Below, piece after piece: positions 46,201 to 61,200 of a DNA stretch of 64,000 nt. This DNA is from Plantago major. Its lineage: Eukaryota > Streptophyta > Magnoliopsida > Lamiales > Plantaginaceae. Under the pieces are notes generated by a model. It saw nothing but the letters and a program-made list of their open reading frames with translations, made no database searches and was not told the origin of the DNA. Each line of letters starts with the position of its first letter. The first letter of the stretch is position 1. A program made the translations under genes and the position numbers. The stretch spans positions 51,177,401 to 51,241,400 of the forward strand of contig CM048844.1 of assembly GCA_026545765.1 (NCBI GenBank), written 5' to 3'.

Positions 46201-49200
46201 CGTTTCTCATGATCCCACTCCTTTAGTGTGTTGTTTATCTCTCAAGCAGAGTTGTCCGTTTGTTGTTTATCCCACTCCTTTTGTTTGTTGTTCAACTCTT
46301 AATTAGAGTTCTTCGTTTGAGATAGAACTCCTTTCTATGTGTTTTTTAAATCTAGAATAGACTTTTTCGTTTCTCATTATCCCACTCCTTTAGTGTTTTG
46401 TTTATCTCTCAAGCAGAGTTGTTCGTTTGTTTTTTATCCCACTCCTTTTGTGCCTTGTTTAACTCTAAATTAGAGTTCTTCGTTTGTGATACTCTTACTC
46501 CTTTCTGTGTAATTTTTATATCTTGATTATACTTTTTCGTTTCTCATTATCCCACTCCTTTAGTGTGTTGTTTATCTCTCAAGCAGAGTTGTTCGTTTGT
46601 TGTTTATCCCACTCCTTTTGTTTGTTGTTTAACTCTTAATTAGAGTTCTTCGTTTGAGATAGAACTCCTTTCTGTGTGTTTTTTAAATTTAGAATAGACT
46701 TTTTCGTTTCTCATTATCCTACTCCATTAGTGTGTTGTTTATCTCTCAAGCAGAGTTGTTCGTTTGATGTTTATCCCACTCCTTTTGTGTTGTTTAACTC
46801 TCAATTAGAGTTCTTCGTTTGTGATACTCTTACTCCTTTCTGTGTAATTTTTAAATCTTGAATAGACTTTTTGGTTTCTCATTATCCCACTCCTTTAGTG
46901 TGTTGTTTATCTCTCAAGCAGAGTTGTTTGTTTGTTCTTTATCCCACTCATTTTGATTGTTGTTCAACTCTTAATTAGAGTTCTTCGTTTGAGATAGAAC
47001 TCCTTTCTATGTGTTTTTTAAATCTAGAATAGACTTTTTCGTTTCTCATTATCCCACTCCTTTAGTGTTTTGTTTATCTCTCAAGCAGAGTTGTTCGTTT
47101 GTTGTTTATCCCACTCCTTTTGTGCCTTGTTTAACTCTAAATTAGAGTTCTTCGTTTGTGATACTCTTACTCCTTTCTGTGTAATTTTTATATCTTGATT
47201 ATACTTTTTCGTTTCTCATTATCCCACTCCTTTAGTGTGTTGTTTATCTCTCAAGCAGAGTTGTTCGTTTGTTGTTTATCCCACTCTTTTTGTTTGTTGT
47301 TCAACTCTTAATTAGAGTTCTTCGTTTGAGATAGAACTCCTTTCTGTGTGTTTTTTAAATTTAGAATAGACTTTTTCGTTTCTCATTATCCCACTCCTTT
47401 AGTGTTTTGTTTATCTCTCAAGCAGAGTTGTTCGTTTGTTGTTTATCCCACTCCTTTTGTGTGTTGTTTAACTCTCAATTAGAGTTCTTCGTTTGTGATA
47501 CTCTTACTCCTTTCTGTGCAATTTTTATATCTTGATTAGACTTTTTAGTTTCTCATTATCCCACTCCTTTAGTGTGTTGTTTATCTCTCAAGCAGAGTTG
47601 TTCGTTTGTTGTTTATCCCACTCCTTTTGTTTGTTGTTTAACTCTTAATTAGAGTTCTTCGTTTGAGATAGAACTCCTTTCTGTGTGTTTTTTAAATCTA
47701 GAATAGACTTTTTCGTTTCTCATTATCCCACTCCTTTAGTGTGTTGTTTATCTCTCAAGCAGAGTTGTTCGTTTGATGTTTATCCCACTCCTTTTGTTTG
47801 TTGTTTAACTCTCCATTAGAGTTCATCGTATGTGATACTCTTACTCCTTTCTGTGTAATTTTAAATCTCGGTTATACTTTTTCGTTTCTCATTATCCCAC
47901 TCCTTTAGTGTGTTGTTTATCTCTCAAGCAGAGTTGTTCATTTGTTGTTTATCCCACTCCTTTTGTTTGTTGTTCAACTCTTAATCAGAGTTCTTCGTTT
48001 GAGATAGAACTCCTTTCTATGTGTTTTTTAAATCTCGAATAGACTTTTTCGTTTCTCATTATCCCACTCCATTAGTGTGTTGTTTATCTCTCAAGCAGAG
48101 TTGTTCGTTTGATATTTATCCCACTCCTTTTTTGTGTTGTTTAACTCACAATTAGAGTTCTTCGTTTGTGATACTCTTACTCCTTTCTATGTAATGTTTA
48201 AATCTCGAATAGACTTTTTCGTTTCTCATTATCCCACTCCTTTAGTGTGTTGTTTATCTCTCAACCAGAGTTGTTTATCCCACTCCTTTTGTTTGTTGTT
48301 CAACTCTTAATCAGAGTTCTTCGTTTGAGATAGAACTCCTTTCTATGTGTTTTTTAAATCTAGAATAGACTTTTTCGTTTCTCATTATCCCACTCCTTTA
48401 GTGTTTTGTTTATCTCTCAAGCAGAGTTGTTCGTTTGTTGTTTATCCCACTCCTTTTGTGCCTTGTTTAACTCTAAATTAGAGTTCTTCGTTTGTGATAC
48501 TCTTACTCCTTTCTGTGTAATTTTTATATCTTGATTATACTTTTTCGTTTCTCATTATCCCACTCCTTTAGTGTGTTGTTTATCTCTCAAGCAGAGTTGT
48601 TCGTTTGTTGTTTATCCCACTCTTTTTGTTTGTTGTTCAACTCTTAATTAGAGTTCTTCGTTTGAGATAGAACTCCTTTCTGTGTGTTTTTTAAATCTAG
48701 AATAGACTTTTTCGTTTCTCATTATCCCACTCCTTTAGTGTTTTGTTTATCTCTCAAGCAGAGTTGTTCGTTTGTTGTTTATCCCACTCCTTTTGTGTGT
48801 TGTTTAACTCTCAATTAGAGTTCTTCGTTTGTGATACTCTTACTCTTTTTTGTGTAATTTTTATATCTTGATTATACTTTTTCGTTTCTCATTATGCCAC
48901 TCCTTTAGTGTTTTATTTATCTCTTAAGCAGAGTTGTTCGTTTGTTGTTTGTCCCACTCCTTTTGTGTCTTGTTTAACTCTAAATTAGAGTTCTTCGTTT
49001 GAGATAGAACTCCTTTCTGTGTGTTTTTTAAATCTAGAATAGACTTTTTCGTTTCTCATTATCCCACTCCTTTAGTGTTTTGTTTATCTCTCAAGCAGAG
49101 TTGTTCGTTTGTTGTTTGTCCCACTCCTTTTGTGTCTTGTTTAACTCTAAATTAGAGTTCTTCGTTTGTGATACTCTTACTCCTTTCTGTGTAATTTTTA

Positions 49201-49810
49201 TATCTTGATTATACTTTTTCGTTTCTCATTATCCCACTCCTTTAGTGTGTTGTTTATCTCTCAAGCAGAGTTGTTCGTTTGTTGTTTATCCCACTCCTTT
49301 TGTTTGTTGTTCAACTCTTAATTAGAGTTCTTCGTTTGAGATAGAACTCCTTTCTCTGTGTTTTTAAATCTAGAATAGACTTTTTCGTTTCTCATTAACC
49401 CACTCATTTAGTGTGTTGTTTATCTCTCAAGCACAGTTGTTCGTTTGATGTTTATCCCACTACTTTTGTGTGTTGTTTAACTCTCAATTAGAGTTCTTCG
49501 TTTGTGATACTCTTACTCCTTTCTGTGTAATTTTTAAATCTTGAATAGACTTTTTGGTGTCTCATTATCCCACTGTTTTAGTGTGTTGTTTATCTCTCAA
49601 GCAGAGTTGTTCGTTTGTTGTTTATCCCACTCTTTTTGTTTGTTGTTCAACTCTTAATTAGAGTTCTTCGTTTGAGATAGAACTCCTTTCTCTGTGTTTT
49701 TAAATCTAGAATAGACTTTTTCGTTTCTCATTATCCCACTCCTTTAGTGTTTTGTTTATCTCTCAAGCAGAGTTGTTCGTTTGTTGTTTATCCCACTCCT
49801 TTTGTGCCTT
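43246..49810 (+). repeat. Dimer/tetramer higher-order repeat, about 338 and 675 bp
   Basis: Two monomer types alternate. Type X has TTTTTATATCTTGATTATAC in subunit C and TAACTCTAAATTAGAG in B. Type Y has GAGATAGAACTCC at the B/C joint and AAATCTAGAATAG or AAATTTAGAATAG in C. The rare word TGTGCCTTGTTTAAC marks every second X, at 43246, 43921, 45103, 45777, 46452, 47124, 48460 and 49806. Spacings are about 675 or near multiples, with one three-monomer step (43921 to 44428). Confidence 0.88.
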
Positions 49811-52289
49811 GTTTAACTCTAAATTAGAGTTCTTCGTTTGTGATACTCTTACTCCTTTCTGTGTAATTTTTATATCTTGATTATACTTTTTCGTTTCTCA
49901 TTATCCCACTCCTTTAGTGTGTTGTTTATCTCTCAAGCAGAGTTGTTCGTTTGTTGTTTATCCCACTCTTTTTGTTTGTTGTTCAACTCTTAATTAGAGT
50001 TCTTCGTTTGAGATAGAACTCCTTTCTGTGTGTTTTTTAAATTTAGAATAGACTTTTTCGTTTCTCATTATCCCACTCCTTTAGTGTGTAGTTTATCTCT
50101 CAAGCACAGTTGTTCGTTTGATGTTTATCCCACAACTTTTGTGTGTTGTTTAACTCTCAATTAGAGTTCTTCGTTTGTGATACTCTTACTCCTTTCTGTG
50201 TAATTTTTAAATCTTGAATAGACTTTTTGGTTTCTCATTATCCCACTCCTTTAGTGTGTTGTTTATCTCTCAAGCAGAGTTGTTCGTTTGTTGTTTATCC
50301 CACTCCTTTTGTTTGTTGTTCAACTCTTAATTAGAGTTCTTCATTTGAGATAGAACTCCTTTTCTATGTAATTTTTAAATCTAGAATAGACTTTTTCGTT
50401 TCTCATTATCCCACTCCTATAGTGTTTTGTTTATCTCTCAAGCAGAGTTGTTCGTTTGATGTTTATCCCACTCCTTTTGTGTGTTGTTTAACTCTCAATT
50501 AGAGTTCTTCGTTTGTGATACTCTTACTCCTTTCTATGTAATGTTTAAATCTCGAATAGACTTTTTCGTTTCTCATTATCCCACTCCTTTAGTGTGTTGT
50601 TTATCTCTCAAGCAGAGTTGTTCGTTTGATGTTTATCCCACTCCTTTTGTGTGTTGTTTAACTCTCAATTAGAGTTCTTCGTTTGTGATAGAACTCTTTC
50701 TATGTAATGTTTAAATCTAGAATAGACTTTTTCGTTTCTCATTATCCCACTCCATTAGTGTGTTGTTTATCTCTCAAGCAGAGTTGTTCGTTTGATATTT
50801 ATCCCACTCCTTTTTTGTGTTGTTTAACTCTCAATTAGAGTTCTTCGTTTGTGATACTCTTACTCCTTTCTGTGTAATTTTTAAATCTTGAATAGACTTT
50901 TTGGTTTCTCATTATCCCACTGCTTTAGTGTGTTGTTTATCTCTCAAGCATAGTTGTTCTTTTGTTGTTTATCCCACTCCTTTTGTTTGTTGTTCAACTC
51001 TTAATTAGAGTTCTTCATTTGAGATAGAACTCCTTTCTGTGTGTTTTTTAAATTTAGAATAGACTTTTTCGTTTCTCATTATCCCACTCCTTTAGTGTTT
51101 TGTTTATCTCTCAAGCAGAGTTGTTCGTTTGTTGTTTATCCCACTCCTTTTGTTTGTTGTTTAACTCTTAATTAGAGTTCTTCGTTTGTGATACTCTTAC
51201 TCCTTTCTGTGCAATTTTTATATCTTGATTAGACTTTTTCGTTTCTCATTATCCCACTCCTTTAGTGTGTTGTTTATCTCTCAAGCAGAGTTGTTCGTTT
51301 GTTGTTTATCCCACTCCTTTTGTTTGTTGTTCAACTCTTAATTAGAGTTCTTCGTTTGAGATAGAACTCCTTTCTATGTGTTTTTTAAATCTAGAATAGA
51401 CTTTTTCGTTTCTCATTATCCCACTCCTTTAGTGTTTTGTTTATCTCTCAAGCAGAGTTGTTCGTTTGTTGTTTATCCCACTCCTTTTGTGTGTTGTTTA
51501 ACTCTCAATTAGAGTTCTTCGTTTGTGATACTCTTACTCCTTTCTGTGTAATTTTTATATCTTGATTATACTTTTTCGTTTCTCATTATCCCACTCCTTT
51601 AGTGTGTTGTTTATCTCTCAAGCAGAGTTGTTCGTTTGATGTTTATCCCACTCCTTTTGTGTGTTGTTTAAATCTCAATTAGAGTTCTTCGTTTGTGATA
51701 CTCTTACTCCTTTCTGTGTAATGTTGAAATCTCGAATAGACTTTTTCGTTTCTCATTATCCCACTCCTTTAGTGTGTTGTTTATCTCTCAAGCAGAGTTG
51801 TTCGTTTGTTGTTTATCCCACTCTTTTTGTTTGTTGTTCAACTCTTAATTAGAGTTCTTCGTTTGAGATAGAACTCCTTTCTATGTGTTTTTTAAATCTA
51901 GAATAGACTTTTTCGTTTCTCATTATCCCACTCCTTTAGTGTTTTGTTTATCTCTCAAGCAGAGTTGTTCGTTTGTTGTTTATCCCACTCCTTTTGTGTG
52001 GTTTAACTCTCAATTAGAGTTCTTCGTTTGTGATACTCTTACTCCATTCTGTGTAATTTTTATATCGTGATTATACTTTTTCGTTTCTCATTATCCCACT
52101 CCTTTAGTGTGTTGTTTATCTCTCAAGCAGAGTTGTTCGTTTGTTGTTTATCCCACTCCTTTTGTTTGTTGTTTAACTCTTAATTAGAGTTCTTCGTTTG
52201 TGATACTCTTACTCCTTTCTATGTAATGTTTAAATCTCGAATAGACTTTTTCGTTTCTCATTATCCCACTCCATTAGTGTGTTGTTTAT

Positions 52290-55200
52290 CTCTCAAGGTA
52301 GTTGTTCGCTTGTTGTTTATCCCACTCTTTTGTGTTGTTTAACTCTCAATTAGAGTTCTTCGCTTGATACTCTTACTCCTTTCTCGTGTAATTTTAAATC
52401 TTGAATAGACTTTTTTCGTTTCTCATTATCCCACCTTTTTAGTGTGTTGTTTATCTCTCAAGCAGTTGTTCGTTTGTTGTTTATCCCACTCCGTTTGTTT
52501 TTTGTTAAACTCTTAATAAGAGTTCTTCAATTTAGATAGAACTCCTTTCAATGTGTTTTTTAAATCTAGAATAGACTTTTTCGTTTCTCATTATCCCACT
52601 CCTTTAGTGTTTTGTTTATCTCTCAAGCAGTTGTTCGTTTGTTGTTTATCCCACTTTTGTGTGTTGTTTAACTCAAATTAGAGTTCTTCGTTTGTGATAC
52701 TCTTACTCCTTTCTTTGTAATTTTTTAAATCTTGATTAGACTTTTTTCGCTTCTCATTATCCCACTCCTTTAGTGTGTTGTTTATCTCTCAAGCAGTTGT
52801 TCGTTTGTTGTTTATCCCACTTTTTTTTGTTTGTTGTTTAACTCTTATTAGAGTTCTTCGCTTGAGATAGAACTCCTTTCTCGTGTTTTTAAATCTAGAA
52901 TAGACTTTTTCGTTTCTCATTATCCCACTCCTTTACTGTGTTGTTTATCTCTCAGTGAGTTGTTCGTTTGTTGTTTATCCCACTTTTGTGTTGTTTAACT
53001 CTTAATTAGAGTTCTTCGCTTGTGATACTCTTACTCCTTGTGTAATTTTTAAATCTTGAATAGACTTTTTCGCTTCTCATTATCCCACCTTTTAGTGTGT
53101 TGTTTATCTCTCAAGCAGAGTTGTTCGTTTGATGTTTATCCCACTCCTTTTGTGTTGTTTAACTCTCAATTAGAGTTCTTCGTTTGTGATACTCTTACTC
53201 CTTTCTGTGTAATTTTTAAATCTTGAATAGACTTTTTGGTTTCTCATTATCCCACTCCTTTAGTGTGTTGTTTATCTCTCAAGCAGAGTTGTTCGTTTGT
53301 TGTTTATCCCACTCCTTATGTTTGTTGTTCAACTCTTAATTAGAGTTCTTCGTTTGAGATAGAACTCCTTTCTATGTGTTTTTTAAATCTAGAATAGACT
53401 TTTTCGTTTCTCATTATCCCACTCCTTTAGTGTTTTGTTTATCTCTCAAGCAGAGTTGTTCGTTTTATATTTATCCCACTCCTTTTTTGTGTTGTTTAAC
53501 TCTAAATTAGAGTTCTTCGTTTGTGATACTCTTACTCCTTTCTGTGTAATTTTTATATCTTGATTATACTTTTTCGTTTCTCATTATCCCACTCCTTTAG
53601 TGTGTTGTTTATCTCTCAAGCAGAGTTGTTCGTTTGTTGTTTATCCCACTCTTTTTGTTTGTTGTTCAACTCTTAATTAGAGTTCTTCGTTTGAGATAGA
53701 ACTCCTTTCTATGTGTTTTTTAAATCTAGAATAGACTTTTTCGTTTCTCATTATCCCACTCCTTTAGTGTTTTGTTTACCTCTCAAGCAGAGTTGTTCGT
53801 TTGTTGTTTATCCCACTCCTTTTGTGTGGTTTAACTCTCAATTAGAGTTCTTCGTTTGTGATACTCTTACTCCTTTCAGTGTATTTATTAAATCTCGAAT
53901 AGAGTTTTTGGTTTCTTATCATCCCACTCCTTTAGTGTGTTGTTTATCTCTCAAGAGGAGTTGTTCGTTTGTTGTTTATCCCACTCCTTTTGTTAGTTGT
54001 TCAACTCTTAATTAGAGTTCTTCATTTGAGATAGAACTCTTCTCATGTAATTTTTAAATCTAGAATAGACTTTTTTCGCTTCTCATTATCCCACTCCTTT
54101 AGTGTTTTGTTTATCTCTCAGCGAGTTGTTCGTTTGTTTATCCCACCTTTTGTGTTGTTTAACTCTCAATTAGAGTTCTTCGCTTGTGATACTCTTACTC
54201 CTTTCATGTAATTTATAAATCTCAAATAGACTTTTTAGTTTCTCATTATCCCACTACTTTAGTGTGTTGTTTATATCTCAAGCACAGTTGTTCTTTTGTT
54301 GTTTATCCCACTCCTTTTGTTTGTTGTTTAACTCTTAATCAGAGTTCTTCGTTTGAGATAGAACTCCTTTCTCTGTTTTTTTTTAAATCTAGAATAGACT
54401 TTTTCGTTTCTCATTATCCCACTCCTTTAGTGTTTTGTTTATCTCTCAAGCAGAGTTGTTCGTTTGTTGTTTATCCCACTCCTTTTGTGTGTTGTTTAAC
54501 TCTCAATTAGAGTTCTTCGTTTGTGATACTCTTACTCCTTTCTGTGTAATTTTTAAATCTCGAATAGACCTTTTTGTTTTCTCATAATCCCACTCCTTTA
54601 GTGTGTTGTTTATCTCTCAAGCAGGGTTGTTCGTTTGTTGTTTATCCCACCCCTTTTGTTTGTTGTTTAAGTCATAATTAGAGTTCTTCGTTTGAGATAG
54701 AACTCCTATCTGTGTATTTTTTAAATGTCAAATAGACCTTTTCGTTTCTCATTATCCCACTCCTTTAGTGTGTACTTTGTCTCTCTGGCAAAGTTGTTCG
54801 TTTGTTGTTTATCCCACTCCTTTTGTGTGTTTAACTCAAATTAGAGTTCTTCGCTTGTGATACTCTTACTCCTTTCTTTGTAATTTTAAATCTTGATTAG
54901 ACTTTTTCGCTTTCTCATCATCCCACTCCCTTAGTGTGTTGTTTATCACTCAAGCAGAGTTGTTCGTTTATTGTTTATCCCTCTCGTTTTTTTTGTTGTT
55001 TAACTCTTAATTAGAGTTCTTCGTTTGTGATACCCTTACTCCTTTCATGTATTTTTAAATCTAGAATAGACTTTTTCGCTTCTCATTATCCCACCTTTAG
55101 TGTGTTGTTTATCTCTCTGCAGAGTTGTTCGCTTGTTGTTTATCCCACTTTGTGTGTTGTTTAACTCTAATTAGAGTTCTTCGCTTGTGATACTCTTACT

Positions 55201-58200
55201 CCTTTCATGTAATTTTAAATCTTGAATAGACTTTTTCGCTTTCTCATTATCCCACTCCTTTAGTGTGTTGTTTATCTCTTAAGCAGAGTTGTTCGTTTGT
55301 TGTTTATCCCACTCTTTTTGTTTGTTGTTCAACTCTTAATTAGAGTTCTTCGTTTGAGATAGAAATCCTTTCTCTGTGTCTTTTAAATCTAGAATAGACT
55401 TTTTCGTTTCTCATTAACCCACTCCATTAGTGTTTTGTTTATCTCTCAAGCAGAGTTGTTCGTTTGTTGTTTATCCCACTCCTTTTGTGTGTTGTTTAAC
55501 TCTCAATTAGAGTTCTTCGTTTGTGATACTCTTACTCCTTTTTTAGTAATTTTTAAAACTCGAATAGACTTTTTCGTTTCTCATTATCCCACTCCATTAG
55601 TGTGTTGTTTATCTCTCAAGCAGAGTTGATCGTTTGATGTTTATCCCACTCTTTTTGTTTGTTGTTCAACTCTTAATTAGAGTTCTTCGTTTGAGATAGA
55701 ACTCCTTTCTGTGTGTTTTTTAAATCTTTAATAGACTTTTTCGTTTCTCATTTTCACACTCCTTTAGTGTTTTGTTTATCTCTCAAGCAGAGTTGTTCGT
55801 TTGTTGTTTATCCCACTCCTTTTGTGTGTTGTTTAACTCTAAATTAGAGTTCTTCGTTTGTGATACTCTTACTCCTTTCTGTGTAATTTTTATATCTTGA
55901 TTATACTTTTTAGTTTCTCATTATCCCACTGCTTTAGTGTGTTGTTTATCTCTCAAGCATAGTTGTTCTTTTGTTGTTTATCCCACTCCTTTTGTTTGTT
56001 GTTTAACTCTTAATTAGAGTTCTTCGTTTATGATATTCTTACTCCTTTCTGTGTAATGTTGAAATCTCGAATAGACTTTTTCGTTTCTCATTATCCCACT
56101 CCTTTAGTGTGTTGTTTATCTCTCAAGCAGAGTTGTTCGTTTGATGTTTATCCCACTCCTTTTTTGTGTTGTTTAAATCTCAATTAGAGTTCTTCGTTTG
56201 TGATACTCTTACTCCTTTCTGTGTAATTTGTAAATCTTGAATAGACTTTTTGGTTTCTCATTATCCCACTCCTTTAGTGTGTTGTTTATCTCTCAAGAAG
56301 AGTTGTTCGTTTGTTGTTTATCCCACTCCTTATGTTTGTTGTTCAACTCTTAATTAGAGTTCTTCGTTTGAGATAGAACTCCTTTCTATGTGTTTTTTAA
56401 ATCTAGAATAGACTTTTTCGTTTCTCATTATCCCACTCCTATAGTGTTTTGTTTATCTCTCAAGCAGAGTTGTTCGTTTGTTGTTTATCCCACTCCTTTT
56501 GTGTGTTGTTTAACTCTCAATTAGAGTTCTTCGTTTGTGATACTCTTACTCCTTTCTGTGCAATTTTTATATCTTGATTAGACTTTTTCGTTTCTCATTA
56601 TCCCACTCCTTTAGTGTGTTGTTTATCTCTCAAGCATAGTTGTTCATTTGTTGTTTATCCCACTCCTTTTGTTTGTTGTTTAACTCTTAATTAGAGTTCT
56701 TCGTTTGAGATAGAACTCCTTTCTGTGTGTTTTTTAAATCTAGAATAGACTTTTTCGTTTCTCATTATCCCACTCCTTTAGTGTTTTGTTTATCTCTCAA
56801 GCAGTTGTTCGTTTGTTGTTTATCCCACCTTTGTGTGTTGTTTAACTCTCAATCAGAGTTCTTCGTTAGTGATACTCTTACTCCTTTCTGTGTAATTTTT
56901 AAATCTTGAATAGACTTTTTCGCTTCTCATTATCCCACCTTTAGTGTGTTGTTTATCTCTCAAGGTAGTTGTTCGCTTTGTTGTTTATCCCACTTTTTGT
57001 TTGTTGTTTAACTCTTAATTAGAGTTCTTCGCTTGAGATACTTACTCCTTTCGTGTTTTTTTAAATCTAGAATAGACTTTTTCGCTTCTCATTATCCCAC
57101 CTTTTAGTGTTTTGTTTATCTCTCAAGCAGGGTTGTTCGTTTGTTGTTTATCCCACCCCTTTTGTGTGTTGTTTAACTCAAATTAGAGTTCTTCGCTTTG
57201 TGATACTCTTACATCTTTCTGTGTAATTTTTAAATCTTGAATAGACTTTTTGGTTTCTCACTATCCCACTCCTTTAGTGTGTTGTTTATCTCTCAAGCAG
57301 AGTTCTTCATTTGTTGTTTATCCCACTCCTTTTGTTTGTTGTGCAACTCTTAATTAGAGTTCTTCATTTGAGATAGAACTCCTTTCAATGTATTTTTTAA
57401 ATCTAGAATAGACTTTTTCGTTTCTCATTATCCCACTCCTATAGTGTTTTGTTTATCTCTCAAGCAGAGTTGTTCGTTTGTTGTTTATCCCACTCCTTTT
57501 GTGTGTAGTTTAACTCTCAATTAGAGTTCTTCGTTTGTGATACTCTTACTCCTTTCTGTACAATTTTTATATCTTGATTAGAATTTTTAGTTTCTCATTA
57601 TCCCACTGCTTTAGTGTGTTGTTTATCTCTCAAGCATAGTTGTTCTTTTGTTGTTTATCCCACTCCTTTTGTTTGTTGTTTAACTCTTAATTAGAGTTCT
57701 TCGTTTGAGATAGAACTCCTTTCTATGTGTTTTTTAAATCTAGAATAGACTTTTTCGTTTCTCATTATCCCACTCCTTTAGTGTTTTGTTTATCTCTCAA
57801 GCAGAGTTGTTCGTTTGTTGTTTATCCCACTCCTTTTGTGTGTTGTTTAACTCTCAATTAGAGTTCTTCGTTTGTGATACTCTTACTCCTTTCTGTGTAA
57901 TGTTGAAATCTCGAATAGACTTTTTCGTTTCTCATTATCCCACTCCTTTAGTGTGTTGTTTATCTCTCAAGCAGAGTTGTTCATTTGTTGTTTATCCCAC
58001 TCCTTTTGTTTGTTGTTCAACTCTTAATCAGAGTTCTTCGTTTGAGATAGAACTCCTTTCTATGTGTTTTTTAAATCTAGAATAGACTTTTTCGTTTCTC
58101 ATTATCCCACTCCATTAGTGTGTTGTTTATCTTGTTCGTTTGATGTTTATCCCACTCCTTTTGTGTGTTGTTTAACTCTCAATTAGAGTTCTTCGTTTGT

Positions 58201-61200
58201 GATACTCTTACTCCTTTCTGTGTAATTTTTATATCTTGATTATACTTTTTCGTTTCTCATTATCCCACTCCTTTAGTGTGTTGTTTATCTCTCAAGCATA
58301 GTTGTTCATTTGTTGTTTATCCCACTCCTTTTGTTTGTTGTTTAACTCTTAATTAGAGTTTTCGTTTATGATATTCTTACTCCTTTCTGTTTAATGTTGA
58401 AATCTCGAATAGACTTTTTCGTTTCTCATTATCCCACTCCATTAGTGTGTTGTTTATCTTGTTCGTTTGATGTTTATCCCACTCCTTTTGTGTGTTGTTT
58501 AACTCTCAATTAGAGTTCTTCGTTTGTGATACTCTTACTCCTTTCTGTGTAATTTTTAAATCTTCAATAGACTTTTTGGTTTCTGATTATCCCACTCCTT
58601 TAGTGTGTTGTTTATCTCTCAAGCAGAGTTGTTTGTTTGTTGTTTATCCAACTCCTTTTGTTTGTTGTTCAACTCTTAATTAGAGTTCTTCGTTTGAGAT
58701 AGAACTCCTTTCTATGTGTTTTTTAAATCTAGAATAGACTTTTTCGTTTCTCATTATCCCACTCCTTTAGTGTTTTGTTTATCTCACAAGCAGAGTTGTT
58801 CGTTTGTTGTTTATCCCACTCCTTTTGTTTGTTGTTTAACTCTTAATTAGAGTTCTTAGTTTGTGATACTCTAACTCCTTTACGTGTAATTTTTAAATAT
58901 CGAATAGACTTTTTCTTTTCTCATTATCCCACTCCTTTAGTGTGTTGTTTATCTCTAAAGCAGAGTTGTTCGTTTGTTGTTTATCCCAAAACTTTTGTTT
59001 GTTGTTTACCTCTTAATTAGAGTTCTTCGTTTGAGATAGAAATACTTTCTTTGTGTTTTTTTAATATAGAATAGACTTTTTCGTTTCTCATTATCCCACT
59101 CCTTTAGTGTGTTGTTTATCTCTCAAGCAGAGTTGTTCGTTTGTTGTTTATCCCACTCCTTTGTGTTGTTTAACTCTCAATTAGAGTTCTTCGCTTGTGA
59201 TACTCTTTCTTTCATGTAATTTTTAAATCTTGATAGACTTTTTCGCTTCTCATTATCCCACCTTTAGTGTGTTGTTTATCTCTCAAGCAGTTGTTCGTTT
59301 GTTGTTTATCCCACTTTTTTGTTTGTTGTTTAACCTTAATTAGAGTTCTTCGCTTTGAGATAGAACTCTTTCCGTGTATTTTTAAATCTAGAATAGACTT
59401 TTTCGCTTCTCATTATCCCACCTTTAGTGTGTTGTTTATCTCTCAAGCAGTTGTTCGCTTGTTGTTTATCCCACTTTGTGTGTTGTTTAACTCAAATTAG
59501 AGTTCTTCGCTTGTGATACTCTTACCTTCATGTAATTTTTAAATCTTGAATAGACTTTTTTCGCTTCTCATTATCCCACTCCTTTAGTGTGTTGTTTATC
59601 TCTCAAGCAGTTGTTCGCTTTGTTGTTTATCCCACTCCTTTTGTTTGTTTAACTCTCAATTAGAGTTCTTCGCTTTGAGATAGAACTCTTCTTTGTGTTT
59701 TTAAATCTCGAATAGACTTTTTCGTTTCTCATTATCCCACTCCTTTAGTGTGTTGTTTATCTCTCAAGCAGAGTTGTTCGGTTGTTGTTAATCCCACTCC
59801 TTTTTTGTGTTGTTTAACTCTCAATTAGAGTTCTTCGTTTGTGATATTCTTACTCCTTTCTGTGTAATTTTTAAATCTCGAATAGACTTTTTCGTTTATC
59901 ATCATCCCACTCCTTTAGTGTGTTGTTTATCTCTCAAGCAGAGTTGTCCGTTTGTTGTTTATCCCACTCCTTTTGTTTGTTGTTCAACTCTTAATTAGAG
60001 TTCTTCGTTTGAGATAGAACTCCTTTCTATGTGTTTTTTAAATCTAGAATAGACTTTTTCATTTCTCATTATCCCAGTCCTTTAGTGTTTTGTTTATCGC
60101 TCAAGCAGAGTTGTTCGTTTGTTGTTTATCCCACTCCTTTTGTGCCTTGTTTAACTCTAAATTAGAGTTCTTCGTTTGTGGTACTCTTACTCCTTTCTTT
60201 GTAATTTTTATGTCTTGATTATACTTTTTCGCTTCTCATTATCCCACTCCTTTAGTGTGTTGTTTATCTCTCAAGCAGAGTTGTTCGTTTGTTGTTTATC
60301 CCACTCTTTTTGTTTGTTGTTCAATTCTTAATTAGAGTTCTTCGTTTGAGATAGAACTCCTTTCTATGTGTTTTTTAAATCTAGAATAGACTTTTTCGTT
60401 TCTCATTATCCCACTCCTTTACTGTTTTGTTTATCTCTCAAGCAGAGTTGTTCGTTTGTTGTTTATCCCACTCTTTTTGTTTGTTGTTCAACTCTTAATT
60501 AGAGTTCTTCGCTTGTGATACTCTTACTCCTTTCTCGTAATTTTTAAATCTTGAATAGACTTTTTCGCTTTCTCATTATCCCACTCCTTTAGTGTGTTGT
60601 TTATCTCTCAAGGTAGTTGTTCGTTTGTTGTTTATCCCACCTTTTTTGTTTGTTGTTTAACTCTAATTAGAGTTCTTCGTTTGAGATAGAACTCCTTTCT
60701 ATGTGTTTTTTAAATCTAGAATAGACTTTTTCGTTTCTCATTATCCCACTCCTTTACTGTTTTGTTTATCTCTCAAGCAGAGTTGTTCGTTTGTTGTTTA
60801 TCCCACTCCGTTTGTGCCTTGTTTAACTCTAAATTAGAGTTCTTCGTTTGTGATACTCTTACTCCTTTTTGTGTAATTTTTATATCTTGATTATACTTTT
60901 TAGTTTCTCATTATCCCACTCCTTTAGTGTGTTGTTTATCTCTTAAGCAGAGTTGTTCGTTTGTTGTTTATCCCACTCTTTTTGTTTGTTGTTCAACTCT
61001 TAATTAGAGTTCTTCGTTTGAGATAGAACTCCTTTCTGTGTGTTTTTTAAATTTAGAATAGACTTTTTCATTTCTCATTATCCCACTACTTTAATGTGTT
61101 GTTTATCTCTCAAGCAGAGTTGTCCGTTTGTTGTTTATCCCACTCGTTTTGTTTGTTGTTTACTCTTAATTAGAGTTCTTCGTTTGAGACACTCTTACTC

